This document shows, one piece after another, positions 12,961-26,539 of a stretch of DNA of 64,000 bases. The notes under the pieces are model-generated. The model was given only the letters and a program-made list of their open reading frames with translations. It was not told the DNA's origin and ran no database searches. A program made the translations under genes and the position numbers. Within the stretch, counting starts at the first letter, position 1. Each line of letters starts with the position of its first letter. This stretch comes from Varroa destructor (lineage: Eukaryota; Arthropoda; Arachnida; Mesostigmata; Varroidae), in assembly GCF_002443255.2 (NCBI RefSeq), contig NW_019211460.1, positions 26,818,481 through 26,882,480 of the forward strand, read 5' to 3'.

Positions 12961-14399
12961 GGCTGGCCATTTCCATGCTAAACGTTAATACTATATTGGG
13001 ACTGGCAGATCAATCATCGTCAGTCGTCTTTGCCATTTCCTCTCAACACATATATGTGTTCGCATAGATATATTATGCAGTTACTATTATTATAATGTCA
13101 ACAATAGGTGGATAGACTCATTCAGTTCTAGCCTCTGACTGATTTGACAATGCGCGGATTAGCTCCACAATATGGGCCAAGGGAATACGTCAACAACTGC
13201 TTCGAGAAGCACGAGTTTTGTAAGCATCGAAAGACTATAGACCTGGCAGGCGTCCGTGGGTCTGAATATTGTTGACAACAACGAAGCGTAGAACTTAAGG
13301 AGGTGAAAGCATGTTAGAGTGTTATAGTAACTTGCGTTTTTATCTTGTATTTAGTCAACATCAGTACTCTGATTAGTACTATTCGTAAGAACTCTGACGA
13401 TTGTAGCGGGATCAGTCAGATCAGTGCGGTTTGCACGTATCTCAGATCAACTGTTTTGCTGATTTTTCTGCTCATGACCACTGTTAATGTCATCAGTGTA
13501 TACGTCAATAATGGATAGCTGAGACGTAATCCTTGAATCTTTTGATTTATCTTGCGCCGAACCATGCAGTAAACGTTGCAATACACTGCGGCTCCAGCAA
13601 AAATACAATCAAAATACACTCTCGCACACGAAGCGCCGTCAACTATTCGAGAGCAATGTACTGCCTATACGCTGCGTCAAAGAAAGGGGGCAACGCGAAC
13701 GTCGACGGGAACAGAATGGTTCTGCTACTTGACACGATAGGATAACCAGAAGTTAGCGAAAGCGAAGCGAGCAACGTAGATGTTATGCTTTGTTGTTCTT
13801 GCCGTCATCTGTCGTGTTGTTAACTATCTTTCAATAATCATATTCGCGTAAATTATAATAGTCACGCAAAGCACGAATAACGTTTATTGCGGTCTAACTT
13901 ATGTTTTTGCGATACTATACAATTAGCTCTTTGATCTTCTTTTAAGTGCGTCACAAAGTGACGGCTGTCGCCCAGTGCAAAGTCTCCATCGAGTCTTGCG
14001 GTTTCAGTTTCAAACCGAATGCGTGCTCCTTGTCAGCAAGTGATTTTCGCTGATTTAAGACACCGGGCCATACCCGCCAATGGTGGTTGCCAGTAGCGCT
14101 GGTCGTGAGTAGTTTCAGGCCGGTGTCGCACTTTAGGTTTGCACGATAGCATGACGCTCGACTTATTCTATGGTACAGATAGCACGTATGCAGTACACTT
14201 CAGTACGCAGTCTGACCGCGTAATCGGTTCTGTCACTTTGTTCACTTCCAATAGCTCCTCCTTGTTTGTCTCATCGTTTCATGCATCAGGATCATCACCG
14301 AGTATTGCCCAGGTCGGCGTTCGTGCTCGTTTGTTTTTAGCTATTACGAGTTCGAAACGCCAGTGGAACGCATCCGTTGAATGATAGCTCCTGTAAACA
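12961..14399. other. No gene recognised
   Basis: AT-rich sequence with short scattered frames only. I see no domain, RNA gene or clear repeat. Confidence 0.55.
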
Positions 14400-15330
14400 A
14401 TTGTACCTACCTCGATACAGCTGGATACGTCCGACGCGACGGTTGTCGCCGTCGATTTGCACCATTTGCCAGTCCGTTCGTTGCTGTTTTTGATGCTCAC
14501 ATTGCCGCCAACGCATTGTTGATAGGACGACATTTTAGTGTGGTCGTGCGACCCGCGCCGAAAGTCGTCTCAAGCGAGAATCGTAGCACGCACCGGTCTC
14601 TCTTCTCCCCAACGGCAGCAGCGGCCGCCGTTGCGTCTACTGTAGCAGCAGTATAGTTCCGCCGGCAGGCGCCAGGGGAGCCACGATCGCATGACTCCCT
14701 TGACCGGGTGTTCTGTTCTCGACTGCGAGTATGCCTGTCTGCGTAAATGTGCTGGCTGGCGTGCTATGGCCTATTCATATTATGGCGGCAGTCTGCCTTG
14801 CATGCGTCCTATGCCCTCTGTCGAGTGTAATATGCAGGCATATCGAAACACGTCAACAGCAGCAACAGGACCACCACAACCAGGATCAGGGGGCGAGCAC
14901 GCCAACAGCACGCAGAGTGCCGCAGGGTAACCAGGCCGGAATGCTAAACGTCGCTAGTAGACAACCTCCACATAGGAAGGCTCATCGAAAGGTTCCGTCG
15001 ACGGACGCTCTACATCACCAACACGACTCGCACCGTCGTACGCTACAGCAGCGGCGGCGGCAGCGGCGGCGGCGCCAGAGGTGCCTGCCAGAGTCGGCCG
15101 GCTCGGCCCGGCCCAGGTCACCGTTCGGAGTGGCCTGAACGCTGAGGTGAAAGAGGAAGGAGCCCTGGCGGCCTTGGACGGGCGGGGGCGGGGGGGGGGG
15201 GGGTAAAATGGGAAGAGCATTAGGGAGAATGAACGGTTTGAGGCGGGCGAAGCAAAAATTAGTGAGCACGAGGAAGACTCGTGGCCCACTTTTCTAATGA
15301 CGCCGCTACTGCTACGCCACATCCCTTATC
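14400..15330. other. GC-rich island with several competing open frames
   Basis: CAG/GCC repeats and high CpG content keep several frames open on both strands. On + a 79-codon frame (14691-14930) is Cys-rich at its start (DCEYACLRKC) and faintly recalls a PAN/apple module; a good donor follows (CAGG|GTAACC). An overlapping frame (14731-15138) has a hydrophobic start, then poly-Gln and Arg repeats. On - a frame ends at 14954 after a poly-Ala run with the tail DEPSYVEVVY, and it is preceded by a C-rich tract and AG that would serve as an acceptor near 15178. A 14-base G run lies at 15190-15203. This is a likely promoter or 5' exon region of a gene I cannot assign. Confidence 0.3.
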
Positions 15331-16623
15331 AGCAACTAGCGTTCAGGCTGTCTGGAATAAAGTGTTCTAGATAATAGCATTGTTTGGCCGGGCTTCACTC
15401 TGAAGAAGTTTTTTCGCCCACTAAAATAGAAAGTGAACAACAGAGTGTTTGTATTATAATAGCTTGCAGAAGTTACGGCCAAGTTAGCAGTGTGTTTGTG
15501 CAAAATAAGTTGCAAAAGCTTACGATCGAATGCTGGCTAATATCACGAAAGGAGCTTTGGTGGAAATTCAGGACGATTTATACCCAACACAGTTACTTCT
15601 TCTTGTGTTTACAGCTGTTGTTCAGAGTCTCTGCAGTAACCTGTTACTAATAGACAGTGTGTCAATAAATTCTGTCGAAGCACGAAGTGAACAGCTGCCC
15701 TATAAAAGAATTCTCGTTGTGTCTTATATTTTTAAAAACTTAACCTCTGCAGAAGCACATGCTTTACAAAAACGAAATACAAATTGCAACGTAAGGTGTA
15801 TTATAAGGTCTAAGTAATACACGGGTAATATGTGAATAACCCGTAGCCAATTAATATTGAAATGTTAATAGAAGTGTATCTCGTTTTTTAATAACGGAAC
15901 TTACCCTGAACAATTCGCTGTTTTGAACTGCCTTGTTGAGGCTTATATTACAGTACTAACAATTCACCCCCATCCCAAGTGTTACCCCCTTTAATCCACG
16001 CATGCGGCTATTTTCGCACGAGAACGTTATTTTTTTTTGCATTCACATAAAAACATGCATATTTACAATTACATTCAAGTCTGTTTTAGTCAGACAACAC
16101 ACTATAAAATTATAAAAACGCATTATTATAAAATGCGAGTGGAAATACAGGTCTAGCAATATGTATCTTTTTTTTTGCGAAGTCAAGGGAGCAGAGTAGA
16201 GGAGAGCTTACGCTGAACTAAGAAACGTGCATGTGTATGCCTGCCGTACACGTATTTGCTTGGGCAGCGTACAGCTTCAAACTGGATTGGCAACCGGGGC
16301 TGCTGCTTACGTCCAATGTGCACCTTCCAATTTCTTACCTATGATGAATAAAGAAGCCTCCCCGGGAATCGCTCTTGGTATTATATCAGGAAGATAATAT
16401 GCACCCATCTAGTTTCAACAAAAAATACTCTTGATTGAGTCGTATGGCAATTCATTTATGTAATTATCTATAGAAATTGCCAAATGTTTTGTTGTAGCAC
16501 CGCTGCGCATGATCATTAAGTTTCACGTTCTCAGAGAGCCAATGCTAAATGCAGTTAAATAGTGAAATGCCACGTATTTACCACGTGAACAGTATCCAGA
16601 TGTGTACATTTATCTCTGCTTAG
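15331..16623. other. AT-rich DNA, no gene recognised
   Basis: Two overlapping + frames (15384-15650 and 15530-15817) are open but show no domain and contain only ordinary AT-rich codons. Nothing else stands out. Confidence 0.5.
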
Positions 16624-16848
16624 GTCCGTTGCCCTTTGGGCTATGTCAGAGAGGTCTGCGGAGCAGCGATCCGTCTTATCGTTGTTGTCGTTACTTTCGC
16701 CAGTTTCGATGCAATCGAAGTGGACGTCTACGATTACATCTCAGTAATGGCAGTATTGATGATTTTACTCAAAAGATGTACCCTCAGAGGGCCTCGGAGT
16801 CATCGATTCATCCATCATTATACGAAATTGCAAGATTTTATAGTACAG
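16624..16848 (+). CDS. Candidate internal exon, reading frame uncertain
   Basis: A strong acceptor (ATTTATCTCTGCTTAG|G) and a strong donor (CAG|GTACGT) bracket 225 bases, exactly 75 codons. All three frames are open for at least 100 bases. The phase-0 frame is hydrophobic in the middle (AIRLIVVVVTF). The next frame is hydrophilic and ends near ESSIHPSLYEIARFYST. The third stops at 16744. The splice sites are better than most in this region, but no domain is visible. It could belong to an upstream part of ash1 or to another gene, or it may be chance. Confidence 0.3.
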
Positions 16849-17179
16849 GTACGTCTTCCCCATCTTAATTCGGCCCAAAACGCATGAGGTATCTCTTAGG
16901 AAATCGGGAAACGCTTCTCGTTGACATGATTCAATGTTGGCGACGCTCACACAATTTACTTCCGCTTAAGCCTTTTTTAACATTTGTGCGAACAGCCGAA
17001 TTCAACCGCAGTAATCCTGAGGTGTCAACAACCCTATCCGTTCTGTTGTTAACGAACGGCGTACAAGAAGCGGCGGTCGGATCTAGACAGGATTATTTGC
17101 CCACGCTTTAACGAGCACTGATTTTCCGTATTGAAAATTCTATTTAATGGAGGCTGCGCACAACCAATTATCATTAAGT

Positions 17180-17180
17180 A

Positions 17181-17205
<25 letters not shown>
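17180..17205. repeat. (AT)n microsatellite
   Basis: Uninterrupted alternating A and T. Confidence 0.9.
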
Positions 17206-17211
<6 letters not shown>

Positions 17212-19950
17212 GGATATATAAGCGGATATAGAAGCGATAAGATCTTAGCAACACTTCTTTGCGCATGTGTGTAAGGTGAACTAATGACGATCATGGTGAC
17301 TGCAAATATATTACTATTATGTTACTATTAATAATAAGTAGACGATTTTACGTATTTACATTGAATGTTATATGTCTCTTGTTATCAATGCCGTTGTAGA
17401 ACGAACCAATGAGCCAGGTTCTGATGCCAATTGAGTCCCATCGACCCAGAAGGCGACGACAACATCAGCAGAAGGCATTTACTTAATGGCGTTTGCTCCC
17501 ACTCTGACCTGGCATTGTGCAACGTTTTTCACAGAGCGCATACGTTTAGTACACAGTGTCTTACTGCAAGTAGGTAGCGGATGTTTGGACATTTGGGCTT
17601 TACATCGGTACGGTTAACATGGGCTGCAAACGGGGCAGGTGATGAGCACGGCACGCACGCTCACGGAAACATCCCCGCTGTCAGCGTTTGGCCCCTTGAG
17701 CTGTTTGCCTATAAGCATGTGCGATCAGAGGCCGACAGACCCGCAGACCTGCACACTAGACTCGACGGCCAACGAACAAAGCGACGAAAGGCGAATAGAT
17801 AGAGGATAGGTCGACGCATCCTGGGGGTCGCTGTCGAAAATTGGGGCGGACTGGCTCAGGGTTTTGCGTTATTCATTGTTTCTTCGGGGCTAAGCTTTGG
17901 GGGCCTGGCCGATGGAGTTGTTCAATGTGTACACCACTGTAAACGTAACAACAATAACCTCATGTAGAACAGATACCAGGCACCGGTGGAAGGGCAGCTA
18001 ATACTCGTGGTTCATAGATAGTAGATAGAACAATTGAATATTCTGATGATAGTCATAGCAGTTACTCAATTGTTCCCATTTCAGGTAATCTCTACAAAGC
18101 AAAATGAGCTGTACCAGTTATTGCCACCAGCAGGCAGCATTTCTTAAGGCGAGTCGACAATGCACGACCATTGCGACATAAGAACATGTTATTGTTTCAA
18201 TATCTCTACGAAACGTAAACTCCTGTCATTAAGTTCTATAAATTCAATAGTAAAAGTCCGCTTAATTACTCCTGATGTATCGAACTTTCTGAGCTAATCT
18301 CATAATGCATCATATTTGATCTTTCTAACTGATCTTTAAATGGAGACTAATGTATCCGGCTTCTTCAGCGTTAGTAACAATCGTAATATATTTCGGGTTT
18401 ATAGTGTAGAAACGTAATACCATAGAGGTTATATACTATTAGAGTACAAGGTCTAAGCTCTACTGGACATATTGCGATCCTTATGGTTCCTCTGTTGTAT
18501 TCTCAACAGCTGATAATGAGCAAATTCGAACATGTCTATATGTATTATCCTTACATAACATGATTACGTTTAATATTATTTTAGAACAAGTGTGTTGTAT
18601 TGGCATTGTTTCCGATCCGTCTATAGCTTGTCAGAATTATTGCTTATGAAACTGGGCCAGTCTCAAAGGCCAACAGTTCCCTTCGTTTTTATCAACGCTA
18701 TTCATCAGGCTCGACCACATCCCGCCTGGCATTGAAATTTTAAAACTCACTCCCTCATCATCTCCTAGTCCAGCCTTGTTCGCCTCTCTTTAGCGACCTT
18801 CGTCCGAAGTTTCACGTCCTTCGAAACCTTCCAACCTTCAAATGTCTTCCTGACCGGAACCACGCTAGCCTTGGTCCACTTAGTATCCGATCCAGTGGAG
18901 GCTGACCCACCACCTCTGTTGTCATCGCAGTGTGGCTGTTCTTCTACTGCTGATGATAACTTCGCCTATCCCGGACTGTTTGAAAACGGTCGCTAGAAAC
19001 AAGCTTCGTGTTTTTACCTTTCACCCGCGCTCTCTTAATTCTTCGGCGTCTTCTCCTCAGACCCAGTCTCAAAGTGCGCCTCAATACAACTTCTACTGGG
19101 TGTTGGCGGAGATCATCTCTACGCCTTATTGCTCTACAGATACAGTGAGCTCTTGCGCAAGAGCAGGTTCATCCGAAGAATGACTGGATGAAGCTTTTCG
19201 GTCGCCGGATCACTGCATGAACGAACATACTCTGTTAGGCCCTTGTACATTGTTAGCACGAGGAGCAACGGCATACTTCTCAATGGCTCAAGCGTCCGAC
19301 AACGCCCTAGTCTGAGGTTACCTGTCTGATTCGATCGAGACGAGCAATTCAGAAGTAAGAGTTTGAATGCGGAGTTCAGAGTTTACTATCTACCCCGGTT
19401 TACTTCGACCGGCAGACCTGAGATGACCAGCCGGAACCTCATCCGGCGGAAGTTTGGCCTTTACACAGGCCCTACTTAGATTCACCTTCTCCAATGGCGA
19501 TGGCAAGAGTCTTGCACGTGCTACGCGAACTCTAGCTGAGGAAACGAGGGGGGAGGCAAAAGAGGATGAAGAGGCAGACGTAAGCTACCCAACACATAGA
19601 TATGCTCTAGACTTAGGAGTTCCTTCACAGGAAAAAGGTGCCGTATTGTTGTTAACATACAACTGCAAAGAGACAAAACACGCAATACAGAAGGGGTCAT
19701 ATATCACACTTCGTTTTAGAATTAGGCGCAATTCAGCCTTGAAAGGTGCATAGCCTGGCAAAAGTGATCTGCATACTGTGCAGGTCAATGTTGCTGTGAT
19801 TAACGGGAGTCTAGCTGGAGTAGTTAAGCTTTAATGTACATATATACGTTGCTAGGATAACAATTTTGCACCTAAGCGCAATGCAAAGGGAAAATCACGG
19901 TTATTTTCTTTAAATGTGGTCTATATTTTTTCTAAAAATTTCTAAAGATG

Positions 19951-19976
19951 TATATATATATATATATATATATATA
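19951..19976. repeat. (TA)n microsatellite
   Basis: Uninterrupted alternating T and A. Confidence 0.9.
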
Positions 19977-21064
19977 CTTTTAGTTACAATATCAATCTAA
20001 TATCAATTTCACTAAAGTACACATCATCCATTGCGCGCAAGTATACCGCTATTCCACGTGTCTTACGTGTGTACCTGTGACATGTTCAACATAGTGTCCT
20101 TTTTAATATCTGCTTTACATTGTACGGCTTCGTAATATATTCTTGAATATTTTTCATGATTTCGTCTTGCAGGACACATATTATGTCCTTTGTATTCTGT
20201 ACCGGAGCCGCAGGACTGTCGCCACTTGTCATTATACATTGAGCAGCTAATGCTAAAGGCTGATTATTGATTGTGGGCAATAATGGGCACACTAATAACT
20301 GCCTTAGGTTTTACGCCCGGTTCTGCCGCTAAGTATTGCTATTTCAGACAATTGGCCAATAGGACAAAACAAAGTGAACTTACGCCCGGTTTGAGACCTA
20401 GACCGTCACGTACACCTAAGTTTTGTGAGCGAACACCTTAACACCAGAGCCTCACAGAAACATAATGTTCACACTGATTCAGCCCAGCTTGCCGTCTAAG
20501 TGCTGTTTACCAGCAGTGAGTACCACAACCATTGACACTAGTCCAGCACAAATTGTACTGGTCTTAAGCTGTAAATTGAGTTCTCCCAGAGATCAGTTTT
20601 TCAGCGGAAAGTTTTCTTGTCATTTTCTATAAGCTATCAAAATATGTGTTTGCTCTGTTTGAGATTGTCCTACTTACATAGGGTGTTGTACCTGAAATCG
20701 ATCGTTAGCCATATTCGGTGACTTGTCGGATCGCGGCCGAGTACGTGATTGTTGAAGATACAGAAACAGCCTTCTCTATAGTAGAACGGAAATAGATACG
20801 ACAGAAAACTCGGTAAAACAAAACAACTTAATTGCAAATTAAAAAGGTACAGTCTTCATGATTGTAGTGTTTCAATAAGGCTTTGTCAGCTAAATCGATT
20901 ATAAAGCTTGAATGGTTCATAAAAACCAGACAGAGATCGTGAAATGACTAAAATCAGGCACAATTCAAGCCCTATGAGAACAATAAAACAAAAATGTTTA
21001 ATCAGTGTCATTGCTTATTGAGTTCTGTCAAGCGCGACGCACTTTGCCGTCTTCGACCTTTCAG

Positions 21065-21142
21065 CGAAAAGCAAATATTGATGATGCATTTAATAATCCG
21101 ATTCGGAAACGGCCGCCTTGCCCACAATTTAAAAAATTGCAG
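21065..21142 (+). CDS. Candidate 26-codon internal exon
   Basis: The segment is bounded by an acceptor (GACCTTTCAG|C) and a donor (TTGCAG|GTAAAAGT) and is a multiple of three in length. In phase 0 it reads RKANIDDAFNNPIRKRPPCP and then QFKKLQ, a basic, Pro-rich, protein-like stretch. It lies on the same strand as ash1, 9.7 kb upstream of the first sure ash1 exon, so it could be an upstream exon. A phase change would still be needed before 30831. No domain supports it. Confidence 0.3.
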
Positions 21143-24100
21143 GTAAAAGTAATCCGGTTTGCCTCCCCTGTTCGTAAAATCTGCCCAAAAAAAACTTTTT
21201 TTTTTTTTATCAGGAAAACATATTCATCACGAAAGCTATTCTATCTGGATGTACTAAAAACCTTGATAAAAACTTATGTCAACGGGAGTTATGTCGAATT
21301 TAGGCCCATTTGTTTTCTAACAAGACGGTGGGAAGCTGATCTGCAATGTCACTTTGACCCATTTTTCAAACTGTGCCTGTTGGAATCACTGTCTTACAGC
21401 CCAGATTGTTAAATTCATCAGATTACTTCTTATGGGTTAGGGTTAAGTAGAAGTTGAACCTCACTAGCAGCGCCGACTCGCTCACAGTCGCCATTAAGAA
21501 GGAGTTCAAAGATTAAGCGGAGACGGGCTAGTTCATGTTCTTGAACTGGAGACACGATTAATAAATTTAATAATTAATAAAGACGCACGTTAAGGCGTTT
21601 TTTTTTCGGGACAGGCAGGTAACGGAGTACGCATATCGATAGAAGATAAAAGAAACTAGAGGATAGAATCTAGAATAATGAAGACAGCCAACATCTACTC
21701 CGCAAGTGTACTGGCCTCCGTACACATACATAATACAATTGTTAAAGATATAGAACGAGTTAAATAAGAAGTCGTCTAATAGTGTATACTTTGATTCGAA
21801 AATGTCGGTCAGTACGGTCGCTTCCTACAAAGTTGTCAGGGTTTTCCCGAGATGCGACGTCGCAGATAAATTATTGAATTGCATCATATCATTTCCAACA
21901 GAAAGGAACTTTTTGTTAGCCCCTAGTTCCTAGTTCACGTCAGACCGTCCACGAAAAATTACCGCTAACTTTTTAATGAACCTAACGGGTCTCTTGCAAG
22001 ATGTTATACATAACGGTGCACGTATATGCTGAAGTCCATGCTGGTTAGGTGGAAACGTACACGACAGTCAAAAAATGGGTGGCAGACGGCTGTCTTCCGG
22101 CGATCGTTGTAACGTTCCCTCCAAACGTTGAAAGTGAGGCTTTCGTCTCGATCGGATTCAATGAAAAGGAAAGTTTAGGTGAACTTTGTGGCGTTTCGTT
22201 AGAGTACATGACTTAAGTGACCAAATTATAGCCATTTTGAGTCAAGCAAAATTGACTAGATACGATACGTAGAATAGAAATAGAAACGTTATTGTTATTA
22301 TATACGATATGTATAAACGAATAGTTTTTTTTTTTTTTTTTTATTCTAACATGCGCTTTACCGGTGAGCGATGATTATGAAAATGAACGAATAGTCTAGG
22401 TAGCACATCGTTTACTGTTGTAGTGTTCAAGCACATTCGAGTGTACATTTAAATTAATAACGAATAAACCTAGATGACAGACTGCCTCGTCGGCGCCCAG
22501 ACAGATTTTACTCTCCAATGATTTTCTTCTAATTTTAAAAATTTATATGTAAAAAATTAAGAAGATGTCTAAAGAACTCGAGTATTCAGCTCGTATCGTT
22601 TTCTTGTCAAGATCGACAATGATCTGTATCACATTATTCGTGGACACAGATGTCCGCGTAGCCTTTTAGATGCATAGAAAATATAGTAAACGCATAGGAG
22701 TTGAATACTACTTGAAAACGGCAAGTGGTAAAAACATTAGAACACGAACCAGCTAGTGAACGTATGAATCCCAACTAACTTAACTTGCTAATATCTTCGT
22801 ATTGTGAAATGATAAGTTATACGAAGCCACCGTCCGTACTGTAAATCTCTAGAAATATCGCTGATAACTGCGTTCCTGTTGTGGTCGAACCTAAAACAAG
22901 CAGGCCCGCTTCGATTCTACGCTCAGACCTAAAACCGTTCGACTGTGAAGGCCCAACATTCGTTACTTCAATCGACGTATGACTGTATCTTCTTCCGTGA
23001 TGAGTGTGTATATGCGTTTACCCTTAAAAACGATTTTTTCGTTTTTTTTTCATAATCGAATTATGCCAGTAACGTTCTATTTATCTCGTTATTTTAAGAT
23101 TTGCTTTATTTATTGTAAGAAACTGTCTTCTGAAGGAACTTCTGCCAAAAACTATAATGCAACAGTGACTTTATCAATTATCATGTATTGTAGTAAAGAA
23201 CTGGAATTTAATTTCCATATTTTGCATAGTAGTCGCTAAGCACTAACATAATAATAATAATAATAAAATTAGAAAAAAAAAAACTGCAAAGCTCAAAGAA
23301 CCGGGACGAATTGTGCTAGGACAATTAACAAATAATACGGGAATAGTAAGTACGAGCTCATTTTTATTTAGTATAATGATGTAAGCATGTGGTCATCCGT
23401 GCCCGCCCAAACGGCACGAACATAAGTCCTTCGACATTTTCACGTGCAGCGAACCGTCGTTGCTGTAAGGACAAAGGCTTTGTCTTCAAGTGCTCAAACC
23501 TATCGAGCACCGATATTTCTCTGCCGAAGGCGATACTGGCAGCAGCTTGATGGGGTCCATTTCGGACATACTAATGCTAGCACGGAGTTCAATGGTATCG
23601 ACGTTATTTGGTAAAGAAAAGTATTCTCTTTGATACTTCGACCGCATGTAGTACAGCCATTTTGTTCATCGACTTACACGCATGTATATGTGGCGATCCA
23701 CAACGATGAGTATAATGCAAAAATGTAATCCTTTTGTTTCGATCATGCTTACACTCTAGTTACTTTCGCGATTGTATCGTGTATGTTGACGAACCTGGAA
23801 GGCGGTGCGGTTGTGTATCTGTGTGCATACTGTGTACCGGATACAACGTTTCGAGATGTATAGATGGGCGCAGTTTACTAACCTATCGCCCATTGACTTA
23901 ACGATGTTGGCCTGGTACTTCCGGTCCAAAGAGAGTCATCCCATTCTACGGAGCATCTCGCTCGGTAAACAGCCAAAACGGGTTAACGGTTCCAGACATT
24001 TTACAGTTAGGTATGAAGTGCAGTAAACACACCGTGGGAGGACATCATGCCTTTGACCTCGGCGGTCAAAGCCCTCACCTAGGAACAGTTAAGGGTTAAG

Positions 24101-24954
24101 GTTCAAACCATTGCAGCATGTACGATTTTTCGTTCATGGAAGCAACGTCTAAGCTACTATATGCTACATGATATTGTGGGTTTAATATGTATATCTACAT
24201 GCACATTCTATCTACATACATATATCTACATGCATTTTATAGTCGCACGTTATCGTTGCATTACTCCACGAAAGAAAATCTTATCGCATTGGGCATATGC
24301 TAATATAGCGTTTAACAATAGCTGTTGTATAGGTGCATTAGAATACTTATGTAATCTACACCATGTCAGCACAAATCATAACACGCTTGTAACAACAACT
24401 GTACCATTAACGACCTTTGTCAGAAGAAGTGTGTTAAGCTGATTGATCAACTAAATTTTATTATGTATTAGTTCAAAATGATGTTCGATGGGCCGAGGAA
24501 AACAGCTATGCCAGTGCAGCACAGGTGACTTTATTTAGACATCAACCCCAAAGGCTCAGCAACCTTAACCGTTTTCGCGTTTCCTTAGGTTTGCCTTTAG
24601 GCAACAGTTTCTATTTTATTATTATTACCGTTATCGTAAGAGATGCTTTTGGTACGTGTTAACCGTCTATGTAACTCGTAAGTCACTCGTAGTATTTTAT
24701 ATATTTAAAACCTGCAACAACCTAATCAGCCCAGCCATCATTTCAGTCAAATACAGACATCTCGAAGTACACTGGACGACGCTTTTGTGCTGTATGTACG
24801 TCACTCGGTCCTTTGTCAGGGTAATCCAACAATAAAATCGCCAGTTACCCATTTTTTTTTATAAGTCACTGAAACTGATATAAAGGCATCTTGTCTTAAA
24901 TGTACACCCTTAACGATAGTTCTGCTTTGTTCCCTCGAACAGAGCCATTATACA
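21143..24954. other. AT-rich DNA, no gene recognised
   Basis: Only short frames without domains are seen. An (ATA)n patch sits near 23250-23268, and an uninterrupted T run lies near 22325. Confidence 0.55.
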
Positions 24955-25163
24955 ATGTATTCATATGTTTACGTTAGTTTTGGGATGGCTTGTTATTGGG
25001 AAATAGTGTCGTGCGTTCAACCTCCGGTCGTAACTGGGGTACTGCTAAACTTTTTCGATATGGGAGAGACCCAGTCTCCTCAATGGCCCCAGCTCCAACG
25101 TGGTGCCGACCCCCCTCTTCGGCGAATTTCTGCAATTGACGATCTATTCGTCGCCAGTGGCCG
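24955..25163 (+). CDS. Candidate exon with strong splice donor
   Basis: An open frame runs into a near-consensus donor (GGCCG|GTAAGTAA) at 25164. The last part (MGETQSPQWPQLQRGADPPL then RRISAIDDLFVASG) is in a GC-richer patch and looks protein-like. The left boundary is unclear: it could start at the ATG near 25060 or at an acceptor further left. The opposite strand is also open here (24974-25243). It may be a first coding exon; no family is recognised. Confidence 0.25.
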
Positions 25164-26539
25164 GTAAGTAAAAGGCAGGGGTTCTTTCTGAACCCAGTCT
25201 GAGGGGTGACTACATTTCTTTCGTTTCGTTGTCCCGAAGTCACGTTAGAGCGCAGGGTGATCTTGGTTTGAGATGAGGAGCAACTTGACAGCTAACAACC
25301 GAGCGACCTCAAGTCTCACTGGCGGACGCTGGTCAGTTGGGATATTATTGGCGAGTCGGCTTCGCTCGCTGCAGACTGCCGCGCGCGCACATCCTAGACA
25401 CGCGCATTTCCCAGAGTACAATCCCGTACAAACATGTGCTATGCTTCTTATAGGCAACAGGCAGCCAGATTCCACGCGTGGAGCCGATACCAAACTTGAA
25501 AACAAATTGCAGATGTTGGCTGTATTAACTTATGGGGTCCTGTTGAGGTGACTGCTCCCTCGTTTGCGTCAACCCACTGAAACCCATTTCAGAGTAACCG
25601 TGAGGAGCTAACCACTTCTGCAGCAAGCATACCCCGATGTATCCATAGGGTGGAGCGCCTCAGACCCAACTAAAATGCAATGGGTAGCACCGTCCAATGC
25701 CAGATTTAGATGTCCAAGTATCTTTTTTTAACTGTCAAAGGCTAATGGTTAGATATGATTAAAAAATATCAAGTGAAACCTGTGTGCGATACCTAACAGA
25801 ATCATCTGTGGCTCTCAGTTCCCGGAGGAAATCGCCACGTTTACGTAGCTGGCGTCGCTCCGTCCTATGGTGCTAACAGCTGCCAAATAAGACGGCATTA
25901 TCGCAACGTAACACTATCGAATCGGTAAACACATTACAAGTTTGTATACAATAATTCGAATTTTGTACGGCTCTACATTATAGGTTAGCTTTAAAAGCTT
26001 TCACTACGTACGACGACGTCAGAACTCGTGTTTCCCTTCCTTTGAATTTGTCCTACCTCAATTCTTCAACTATTTTTTTGCCTTCCTTTCTCAGCATACT
26101 TAAGTTGTACAACCTTCATTGTGTCCGCTTGAGCCTGCATGAATGTATCATACACTTACATACGTGTATGCTTCGAAAAGACTGTTTTCTGCTTACTCAG
26201 AGAAACTATGCGTCTCCAACGCGGCCTGTTTAAAGGCAGGATCAGTCGTAAATCAGAAGTGGCAAAGAACATCTTTTATGTGATCACCCAGGCCATAACT
26301 GCAAGTGCGATTCCCTAGGCAACTCCAAAACATTTTAAATTACACCAGTTGGTTTATATGTAAAGTTGTGACGCTATCCTGGGCTAGTTAATGATAGTAT
26401 TATAAAATATCGAGCGCCGCACTGTATTTATATGCGAAATCACACTGCTATTCGAATTTTCACTTCAGACAAGGAATACAAAATAGGAGATCTTATCTCG
26501 CGCTATGGTTCGATTATTAGCAGCGTCAGCTTATAATCA
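25164..26539. other. No gene recognised
   Basis: The GC-richer patch continues to about 25550 with frames open on both strands, then AT-rich DNA follows. No domain or repeat is seen. Confidence 0.5.

Larger units (their letters stand above)
16849..21064. other. AT-rich stretch with TA repeats
   Basis: It contains (AT)n at 17180-17205 and (TA)n at 19951-19976. A 10-bp inverted repeat, GAACAATTGA at 18028-18037 and its complement at 18066-18075, is also present. Open frames (17581-17802, 18932-19183 and 19454-19753 on +) show no recognised domain. A good acceptor ends at 18930, but no matched donor was found. Confidence 0.5.
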
